Assembly (NCBI RefSeq): GCF_902809855.1
Contig: NZ_CADDWJ010000002.1
Coordinates: forward strand, 930,001-994,000
Direction of reading: 5' to 3'
DNA from: Acinetobacter sp. Marseille-Q1618
GTDB lineage: Bacteria > Pseudomonadota > Gammaproteobacteria > Pseudomonadales > Moraxellaceae
DNA length: 64,000 bases
This document shows positions 57,809 through 64,000 of the stretch, in pieces (position 1 is the stretch's first letter; the number at the start of each line of letters is the position of its first letter). The position numbers and the translations under genes are program-made. The notes under the pieces were generated by a model. It was not told where the DNA came from. It saw only the letters and a program-made list of their open reading frames with translations, and ran no database searches.

Positions 57809-57895
57809 GTTATTGAATAAACAAAGGAGAGATTGAGTTCTGCTCAAAATTGTTGGCGAAACAGTGTGTTAAAATTTGATGATTGGATAACTGAA

Positions 57896-58903
57896 ATGAA
57901 AACGTTTGATCTGCGTAAAATAATACGACCTATTTCTTTGGCGATAGTGGTTATTGTCGCTATTTTATGTGCAAGACATATTTGGAATTATTACAATGCC
58001 GAGCCTTGGACACGTGATGGGCGTATACGTGGAGATGTGATTCAGGTGTCTTCTGATATTGCAGGTTTGGTTACTGAAGTTTTAGTACAAGACAATCAGA
58101 CGGTAAAAAAAGGACAGCCTTTATTTAAAATCGATCTTGCACGTCAAACTTTAGATGTCGAGCAAGCCAAATCAGACTTAGCCAAAGCCAAATCAGGCTT
58201 AGCAGAGGCAGAAGCAGGACTTGCGCAAGCACAAGCCAATTTAGTGAAATCACAAGCCAATATTCAGCTTGCGGATAAAAATGCGCGCCGTTATTCTGAT
58301 TTAATGGATGGGGCGATTTCGAAACAAGAACAAGATCAAATGTTTGCAGTACGTGATCAATCTCATGCAGAGCATCAGCAACTTCAAGCGGCGATTCAAC
58401 AAGCACAAGCCAATATTAAACAACAAAAGGCATTGATTGAAGCATCCACCAGTAATTTACATTTGGCTGAGTTGAATATGCATCGTGCTGAAGTGGTCGC
58501 ACCAGCCGATGGTACATTATCCAACTTTGATATGCGTGCAGGCAATTATGTCAAAGTTGGGCAAGCGGTTGCTGCATTGCTTGATCGTAAGCAATTGTAC
58601 GTTGTGGGATATTTTGAAGAAACTAAGTTAAATAAGATTCATTTGGGTGATCCTGCTTCCGTACAGTTAATGGGTGATTCAGTAAAGTATAAAGGTCATG
58701 TGCAAGGGATTGCGTCAGGGATTGAAGATCGTGAACGCACAACATCATCAGGTTTATTGGCCAATGTAAATCCAACTTTTAGTTGGGTGCGTTTAGCGCA
58801 ACGTGTGCCTGTTAAAATTGTATTGGATGACGTACCGCATGATTCTTTGGCTTTCGTGGCAGGGCGTACTGTGACGGTGCATATTTTAAAAGCTCAGTCA
58901 TAA
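57896..58903 (+). CDS. HlyD/EmrA-family membrane fusion protein (AaeA-like)
   Basis: This protein has 335 residues from the ATG at 57896. A TTG at 57833 directly after a strong AAAGGAG is possible and would add 21 residues, but alignment to AaeA (MKT...) favours the ATG. One N-terminal membrane helix (ISLAIVVIVAILCA) is followed by the biotinyl-lipoyl segment (PWTRDGRIRGDVIQVSSDIAGLVTEVLVQDNQTVKKGQPLFKI), and a long coiled-coil hairpin with tandem AKAKSGLAEAEAGLAQAQA heptads. It then has the second lipoyl half (VVAPADGTLSNFDMRAGNYV) and the beta barrel. It links the FUSC pump to an outer-membrane channel. Confidence 0.92.
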   Translation: MKTFDLRKIIRPISLAIVVIVAILCARHIWNYYNAEPWTRDGRIRGDVIQVSSDIAGLVTEVLVQDNQTVKKGQPLFKIDLARQTLDVEQAKSDLAKAKSGLAEAEAGLAQAQANLVKSQANIQLADKNARRYSDLMDGAISKQEQDQMFAVRDQSHAEHQQLQAAIQQAQANIKQQKALIEASTSNLHLAELNMHRAEVVAPADGTLSNFDMRAGNYVKVGQAVAALLDRKQLYVVGYFEETKLNKIHLGDPASVQLMGDSVKYKGHVQGIASGIEDRERTTSSGLLANVNPTFSWVRLAQRVPVKIVLDDVPHDSLAFVAGRTVTVHILKAQS

Positions 58904-58990
58904 AGTATTGATGTTATCCAAAGAAAACTATTTGAATTAACAAATGGTTTTTATTGAAAAATACATGGTGACATCAAATTATGCAGTGAT

Positions 58991-59017
58991 AAAAAAACCC
59001 ACATCGAAATGTGGGTT
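58991..59017 (-). terminator. Intrinsic terminator of the OprD-family porin gene
   Basis: A 9-bp perfect stem AACCCACAT/ATGTGGGTT with a CGAA tetraloop (58996-59017). Seven T follow on the minus strand. Confidence 0.93.
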
Positions 59018-59039
59018 CAGTATTTTAGAGAGCTAAAAA

Positions 59040-60314
59040 TTAAAATAATTTAACAGGGATATCTAAGAATAAACGCCATTCATTGGTGTCACCAATGTAA
59101 GTGTCTTGGTAAGCATCGCTTGCACGGTAGTAAGAGTGACGTACACGTAAGCTAGCATCTTTAGCAAAACCATTTTGAACGGTATATTTTATTTGGTTAA
59201 AGAATTCACGTTCTTGTGCATCATCTACACCATTGGTTTTAATATCCCAACCATAAACAAATGCAGTTGTCCAATTTAAACCAGATACGCCATAACCACC
59301 GAAGTCTAAGTTATATTGCAATTGTGCTGATTTTTCATGGTTGCCAATGAAGTCAGACAAATATGAATTCGGTAAATAAATACTTTGGAAACCATCAGCA
59401 TTCATGTTGTAGTCATAACCCGTGTTACCTGTATTTTGTTGGTAAGCCAACATTACAGTATGTGGTCCTTGGTTATACGTACTTGATAATGCCCAAATAT
59501 TATTGCTACGACCATCAACGTTTTCATTGCCAAGCGTTGAAGAATAAGTATTTGCCTCTTTATCCCACTCAGTATGATAACCACTAAAGTCAAATGTTAA
59601 AGAGCTTTTGTCTGCAAGAGGAAGTTTGTAGTTGGCATTGACATAATGACGTTCTAAAGCATCTTTAGAATCTATACCAAAATAAGCTGCACTGAGTTGA
59701 TCATCAAACTTGTATTTTGCACCCCAAACGATCGCACTATCTAATTCATTGCCATCGCTGTTGATTTGGTCAGACATTTGATTTTTAGTGAATTTACCAG
59801 CGGTTAATTCTAAGCCTTTGATCTCACGACTTGTAACTAAGGTACCTTCGAAATACTCAGGTACCATACGACCAGTGTTACTTGCAAGTACAGGTAGGTC
59901 AAGTACTTGTGTACCATAAACAGCAGTGGTATTTGAGAAACGTGCTTTTACATTTCCACCACCACGACCCCAATGGTCATATGCAGAACCATCATTATGT
60001 AAAGGGATCATTTGGTTGCCAGCATTGTTGTTTGAACCTAGTTTGATTGAGCCATCGCCCAATACACCTACGCCAAAACCAACAACACCTTGGGTGAAGC
60101 CAGAGTTTAATTCTACAATTGCAGATTGTGCATAAGAGCTTTGATCGTCTATGCCATTTTTCTTATCACGATGAATAAAACCAGTACGGAATAAAACTGA
60201 TCCTTCAGCATCTTCGATAAATCCTTTCGCTTCGCTTTGCTCGCTTGCATAAGCAGAAGAAAGAAGAGCAGCCTGAATGAGCACTGCTAATGTAAGTTTT
60301 TGTGGGGTTAGCAT
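59040..60314 (-). CDS. OprD-family outer membrane porin
   Basis: This 424-residue protein has a Sec signal (MLTPQKLTLAVLIQAALLSSAYA, cleaved before SEQSEAKGF). It has the OprD family pattern: FIEDAEGSVLFRTGFIHRDKK, then GVVGFGVGVLGDGSIKLG, RMVPEYFEGTLVTSREI, and the barrel end EWRLFLDIPVKLF with C-terminal Phe. It forms an 18-strand monomeric substrate-specific channel for small carboxylates or basic amino acids. The substrate is unknown; proximity to the aromatic-acid-type efflux operon and IclR regulator hints at organic acids. It is a single gene with a terminator. Confidence 0.92.
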   Translation of the reverse strand: MLTPQKLTLAVLIQAALLSSAYASEQSEAKGFIEDAEGSVLFRTGFIHRDKKNGIDDQSSYAQSAIVELNSGFTQGVVGFGVGVLGDGSIKLGSNNNAGNQMIPLHNDGSAYDHWGRGGGNVKARFSNTTAVYGTQVLDLPVLASNTGRMVPEYFEGTLVTSREIKGLELTAGKFTKNQMSDQINSDGNELDSAIVWGAKYKFDDQLSAAYFGIDSKDALERHYVNANYKLPLADKSSLTFDFSGYHTEWDKEANTYSSTLGNENVDGRSNNIWALSSTYNQGPHTVMLAYQQNTGNTGYDYNMNADGFQSIYLPNSYLSDFIGNHEKSAQLQYNLDFGGYGVSGLNWTTAFVYGWDIKTNGVDDAQEREFFNQIKYTVQNGFAKDASLRVRHSYYRASDAYQDTYIGDTNEWRLFLDIPVKLF

Positions 60315-60565
60315 TCGGCTTGCCTCTTACTGTATTTGTTTCAAAATATTTAAACTGTATGAATTGTATATTTTATTTACAAAAAAACTAGTATTTGTAA
60401 CAATTTTTTTGTTATTTTTTAGAGAGTGATTCTTATTCTGGTTTTTTTCTTAAGACTAAGCCCTGTATAGCTTTTAATCAAAATATTATTCAATAATTTA
60501 CCAAAAGTTGTAAAAAAAGCAGTAGAATTTTGCTCTCTTTCTCCCTGTGTACATGTTCAACAAAA

Positions 60566-61336
60566 ATGACAATATTTTCATTAAAAAACATGATGGCTTT
60601 GCCATTACTCTGCTTTGTTTCTACTTCAATCTATGCTGAAAATACCGCACTTGTAACTTCAAATGGTGTTTTATCTGGCGATTTTGGTGCAGTATCGAAA
60701 TATATTTATCGGGGCGGGGTCGAAAATGATGATGTCGCATTACAGGCAGGTCTAGAATATGCCCATAAAAGTGGAGTCAGTGTCGGATATTGGGGCTCAA
60801 CGCTTGATTATGATGCAACAGATGAAAATCGTTCACATGGCTTTGAACACGATCTTTATATCTCCTATGGGGATGAAATCAACACAGACTTAAGCTATAA
60901 CTTACAAGCTACAGCATATATTTATCAAAATGGTGGTACGGTTTATGCGGATGAGCATAAACGTAAAACTACTGCTTTTGATGTGTTGGGTGAACTTGCC
61001 TATAAAGAAGTTACTTTGGCTGCCTCTGTGCTACTTGCAGATGCTTCTTTTGGTAATGCTGGTGATGTGTACTTAAGTGCCGCTTATAACCATCCATTGC
61101 CTAAAAACTTTATTTTAAATGCTTCGGTGGGCGGTTCTGTTTACAACAGTAGTCGTGATGATGACATCATTCAAACAACAGAAGACTTTGCTTTTAATGA
61201 AGCACGTATTGGGCTGAGTAAAAGCCTTGCTGATTCTGGTGTCGTTGCATCATTGGACTATGTGTTAGGTGGTGAAGATCGTTTAGGTGAAGACTTTGAT
61301 AATCATGTGGTTTTTGGTTTAAATTATCATTTCTAA
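60566..61336 (+). CDS. TorF-family putative porin (first copy)
   Basis: This protein has about 256 residues from the ATG at 60566; an upstream TTG (60530) and downstream ATG pair (60590) are alternatives. A signal peptide (MMALPLLCFVSTSIYA) is followed by NTALVTSNGVLSGDFGAVSKYIYRGGVENDDVALQAGLEYAHKSG, the TorF/Gcw_chp signature of an N-terminal strand plus 'YRG' motif, and it ends HVVFGLNYHF with a C-terminal Phe. It is an outer-membrane barrel of unknown substrate. A second TorF-type gene follows 490 bases downstream, and the two share the YRG/YRFRG motif and overall plan. Confidence 0.88.
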   Translation: MTIFSLKNMMALPLLCFVSTSIYAENTALVTSNGVLSGDFGAVSKYIYRGGVENDDVALQAGLEYAHKSGVSVGYWGSTLDYDATDENRSHGFEHDLYISYGDEINTDLSYNLQATAYIYQNGGTVYADEHKRKTTAFDVLGELAYKEVTLAASVLLADASFGNAGDVYLSAAYNHPLPKNFILNASVGGSVYNSSRDDDIIQTTEDFAFNEARIGLSKSLADSGVVASLDYVLGGEDRLGEDFDNHVVFGLNYHF

Positions 61337-61828
61337 GCAGATTTATTATTTGAAGTTTAAATTTTAAAATAGTTGGATTAAGTGTATTTCTCAACGGAAA
61401 TGCACTTTTTTTATGCGCTATAGAACTGAAAAATTAAATTATGCTTAAAAATGTGACAGTTTTTTTACTTTTAGGGGGAATTTTAAATCAATATTTAAAA
61501 ACTAAGCTTTAAAATTTATAAGTAATTGTAATTTAAATATAAAAATTAAATATTTCCTCCTAATCACTTACACATTTTTATAAATACTCCATGAATTGTT
61601 TATGCTGAATATGAATATTACAAATGAATCTTCAAAATATAAGATTACTCAGTGATGGCCTCAATTTTATATTTTTAATTGTTTTAAATTTTTGAAAACA
61701 ATCATTTTATTTAAATTTATAAAAATAAATAACGCCTTTTGAATCAGGTTGGCATAGCAATTGCTAAATATCAAATGAGTTAACAAATCTAAGCAAAATA
61801 AACATCGAGTGATGGGGGAGTACTAGAC
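61337..61828. other. Gene-free region between the two TorF-type genes (492 bases)
   Basis: After the terminator at 61380-61412 the sequence is extremely AT-rich, with many short A- and T-runs and no ORF. The promoter of the second gene is expected in the last 100 bases; its leader ends with GGGGGAG, the ribosome site. Confidence 0.6.
61380..61412 (+). terminator. Intrinsic terminator of the first TorF-type gene
   Basis: An 11-bp stem AAGTGTATTTC/GAAATGCACTT with one wobble and a 6-base loop is followed by seven T. Confidence 0.9.
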
Positions 61829-62599
61829 ATGCAATTTACCACTAAATTTTTAGCATTCGGGATTTTGGCACTAAGCACAAGCATGGCTATGGCAGAAGAT
61901 ACGACATTGTCAAAATTAGGTTTAAGCTTTTCAGGTAATGCTGCAGTAACCAGCGATTATCGCTTTCGTGGGATGACGCAAACTTTGTCAGACCCTGCTG
62001 TACAAGCGAGTTTTACTTTGGCACATGAAACAGGTTTGTATTTTAGTGCGTTTGGTTCAAATGTAAATTTTGGTGCATCTGAGCCACATTTAGAGCTTGA
62101 CCCATCGGTAGGTATTTTAATTCCTTTAAATATTTCAGATAACTTTAAACCGACTTTGGATATTGGGGCGGTGGTCTACAACTATCCAAGTGCAACAGAG
62201 GATTTTAACTGGACTGAAGGTTATATTAAATTGACCATTGCGGATGTCGGAGTGAAAGGCAGTAGTTTACTGACCAATGTCAACTATACTGACGACTGGG
62301 CAGATGTAGGTGGTAAAAGCTGGAATGTAAATGTGGGATACTCTGCACCGATTGCAGATACAGGTTTTGGCGCTTTGGCAAATGTAGGCTATACCACCAT
62401 GGATAAAGCTGTTTTAGCAGATGGCAAAGATGATTATGTCGACTGGAAGGTGGGTGTGAATTATGCCTTTAAATCTGTACAAGGTTTGAGTGCTGAATTG
62501 GCTGCTGTAGGTACAAATATTGATACAGATGGTTTAGACCATGAAACAGAACGTGGTTTAGAAACAGGTGCAGTGTTTACTTTAACCAAAGCATTCTAA
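61829..62599 (+). CDS. TorF-family putative porin (second copy)
   Basis: This 256-residue protein has a signal peptide (MQFTTKFLAFGILALSTSMAMA, cleaved before EDTTL). The TorF/Gcw_chp signature is GLSFSGNAAVTSDYRFRGMTQTLSDPAVQASFTLAH, including the 'SDYRFRG' motif. The strands end with ETGAVFTLTKAF, a C-terminal Phe. A GGGGGAG ribosome site precedes the ATG. Family members are outer-membrane proteins of unproven function, sometimes linked to choline/TMAO-type or organic-acid metabolism. It has the same orientation as the first copy but is only moderately similar, an old duplication. Confidence 0.9.
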   Translation: MQFTTKFLAFGILALSTSMAMAEDTTLSKLGLSFSGNAAVTSDYRFRGMTQTLSDPAVQASFTLAHETGLYFSAFGSNVNFGASEPHLELDPSVGILIPLNISDNFKPTLDIGAVVYNYPSATEDFNWTEGYIKLTIADVGVKGSSLLTNVNYTDDWADVGGKSWNVNVGYSAPIADTGFGALANVGYTTMDKAVLADGKDDYVDWKVGVNYAFKSVQGLSAELAAVGTNIDTDGLDHETERGLETGAVFTLTKAF

Positions 62600-62656
62600 T
62601 AACAAAAAATAAAAAAGGCATCTTAAAAAAGTGTCACATAAAAATATCTTCTCCAT

Positions 62657-62687
62657 ATCCCTCCTTACACAATAGGAGGGATTTTTT
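62657..62687 (+). terminator. Intrinsic terminator of the second TorF-type gene
   Basis: The stem ATCCCTCC/GGAGGGAT has a 10-base loop and is followed by six T. Confidence 0.92.
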
Positions 62688-62723
62688 ATGTCTATATTTA
62701 AACTTTAAAGTTGCTTGTTGTAT

Positions 62724-64000
62724 TTAAATTTCTTGTTGACGATAAGACAACGCTTCACTTAAATGCGCGGTTTCAATATCAGCACTTTGGGATAAATCGG
62801 CAATACTACGCGCAACTCTTAAAATACGATGGTAAGCGCGTGCCGATAAGTTTAAACGTTGTTGGGCGATTTCTAACATATTTTTAGAGGCTTGATTGAG
62901 TTGTGCATGTGCTTCAAGTTGTTGTGGTGACAGGCTTTGATTACTGACCCCTTGTCGTTGGATTTGAAAATGATACGCTTGCAGCACCCGTTCTCGGACG
63001 GTCGCTGAGTTTTCGACATTTCCTGTACTTTGTAACTCTTGTGCTTTTAAAGGTGGCACATCAATATGTAAATCAATACGGTCTAATAATGGTCCTGAAA
63101 TACGATTTTGATAGCGCTTAATTGCTTCAGTTGAACATTGGCAACGACTGTCTTGATTAAACGCATAACCACACGGACAAGGATTCATAGCTGCAATAAG
63201 TTGAAAATCGGCAGGAAAGGTAATTTGCCGTGAAGCTCTAGAGATGACAATTTCTCTGGATTCCAAAGGTTGGCGTAACACCTCCAAAACTTTGCGGTCA
63301 AACTCAGGCAACTCATCCAAAAATAACACACCCAAATGTGCCAAAGTGATTTCACCGGGTTTGGGATGAGAGCCACCACCGACCAAAGCAATTGCGGAAG
63401 CGGTATGATGTGGGGCACGAAAAGGGCGTTGTCCAAAATGGTGCTGTAAATTGGCGATGGAATAAATACTCGCTACAGCCAAATTCTCTTGATGATTTAA
63501 CGGTGGTAAAATACTCGGTAAACGTGAGGCTAATAAAGTTTTGCCTGTACCGGGCGGTCCTTTAAATAAAATCGAATGTCCACCTGCTGCTGCAATTTCC
63601 AAAGCACGACGTGGACGAATTTGCCCTTTCACATCTGCCAAATCAAACTTATAGTGTTGTTGCAAGATAGAACTGACATTTTCAGTAGCTGCAATTTTTT
63701 GAGTTTCTGTAAAATGCTCACAGACTTGTTTTAAATGAGAGGCTGCAAATACCTCAATATCTGGAAGTTGTGCAGCTTCTTCGGCATTTTCTTTGGGAAG
63801 CATTAAGCGATGTTGAGCCTGTTGGCATGCCATCGCAATGGTTAATGTGCCTGTGGTCGGTCTTAGATGTCCATCGAGTGCCAATTCCCCAATAAATTCA
63901 AAATTATCGCTATGACCTTCGGGAATTTGCCCTGTTGCAATTAAAATGCCCATAGCGATTGGCAAGTCCAAACGTGAACCATCTTTGGGTAAATCTGCAG
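62724..64000 (-). CDS. comM: ComM/YifB-family Mg-chelatase-like AAA+ helicase (5' part outside window)
   Basis: About 425 residues are visible, and the frame stays open to the right edge (…ADLPKDGSRLDLPIAMGIL), so the N-terminal ~75 residues lie outside. The end of the Lon-like fold domain is followed by Walker A FKGPPGTGKTLLASRLP, RAPHHTASAIALVGGG, Walker B VLFLDELPEF and the cysteine-rich MNPCPCGYAF...CQCS. The Mg-chelatase C-terminal domain completes it. ComM is a hexameric branch-migration helicase that helps integrate transforming DNA. In A. baumannii this gene is the usual AbaR island insertion site; the visible part is not interrupted here. Confidence 0.93.
   Translation of the reverse strand, partial: ADLPKDGSRLDLPIAMGILIATGQIPEGHSDNFEFIGELALDGHLRPTTGTLTIAMACQQAQHRLMLPKENAEEAAQLPDIEVFAASHLKQVCEHFTETQKIAATENVSSILQQHYKFDLADVKGQIRPRRALEIAAAGGHSILFKGPPGTGKTLLASRLPSILPPLNHQENLAVASIYSIANLQHHFGQRPFRAPHHTASAIALVGGGSHPKPGEITLAHLGVLFLDELPEFDRKVLEVLRQPLESREIVISRASRQITFPADFQLIAAMNPCPCGYAFNQDSRCQCSTEAIKRYQNRISGPLLDRIDLHIDVPPLKAQELQSTGNVENSATVRERVLQAYHFQIQRQGVSNQSLSPQQLEAHAQLNQASKNMLEIAQQRLNLSARAYHRILRVARSIADLSQSADIETAHLSEALSYRQQEI

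Overview
The window reads as a chromosomal segment of an Acinetobacter-type gammaproteobacterium. Evidence: low G+C with strongly AT-rich intergenic DNA, the gene order pilP-pilQ-aroK-aroB-(SPOR-like)-gltB-gltD, an Mrp-type antiporter operon with a fused A/B subunit, LpxO, fadBA, OprD- and TorF-type porins, and comM at the right edge. The genus is inferred from protein content and synteny; I do not name a species. No rRNA, tRNA, IS element, prophage or CRISPR array was found.

Layout. 1-5.2 kb: end of the type IV pilus operon (pilP truncated by the window edge, pilQ), then aroK, aroB and a membrane-anchored SPOR-like protein in the position damX holds in enterics. 5.2-11.6 kb: gltBD glutamate synthase behind a 415-base leader. 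11.9-12.8 kb: a PF10118-type hydrolase. 12.8-19.1 kb (minus): six-gene Mrp antiporter operon. 19.5-22.4 kb (minus): an AAA ATPase whose Walker B glutamate reads as glutamine, next to a UvrD-like helicase. 22.5-27 kb: thioesterase-like protein, alpha/beta hydrolase, NhaC-family transporter, OmpW-like porin, small LprI-like secreted protein. 27.1-29 kb: htpG behind a sigma-32-like promoter. 29.1-33.5 kb: a DnaA-box cluster, an unknown beta-barrel, a glycine-zipper protein, dodecin, a FrnE/DsbA-type oxidoreductase and an unknown anchored protein.

33.5-36.8 kb is the accessory-looking stretch: a MerR regulator divergent from a secreted hydrolase, then a two-gene unit (XRE-HTH fused to an ImmA/IrrE-type metallopeptidase, plus a 165-residue partner of unknown function) rich in AGA/AGG arginine codons and closed by its own terminator, then the decayed remains of a KTSC-domain gene. 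This is the best candidate here for an under-described system. 36.8-40.2 kb (minus): fadBA beta-oxidation.

40.6-51 kb: an unknown lipoprotein, lpxO, two bacterial-PH-domain proteins, a quinone-oxidoreductase-like enzyme, two minus-strand ATPases (one a stand-alone Clp D2-like module), uvrC, a TesB-like thioesterase and pgsA. 51-59 kb: an ABC exporter, an NAD(P)H oxidoreductase and an IclR regulator divergent from an AaeB/AaeX/AaeA-like efflux operon. 59-64 kb: OprD-family porin, two TorF-type porins and the 3' two thirds of comM. Many units end in clear intrinsic terminators, so operon limits are mostly well defined.
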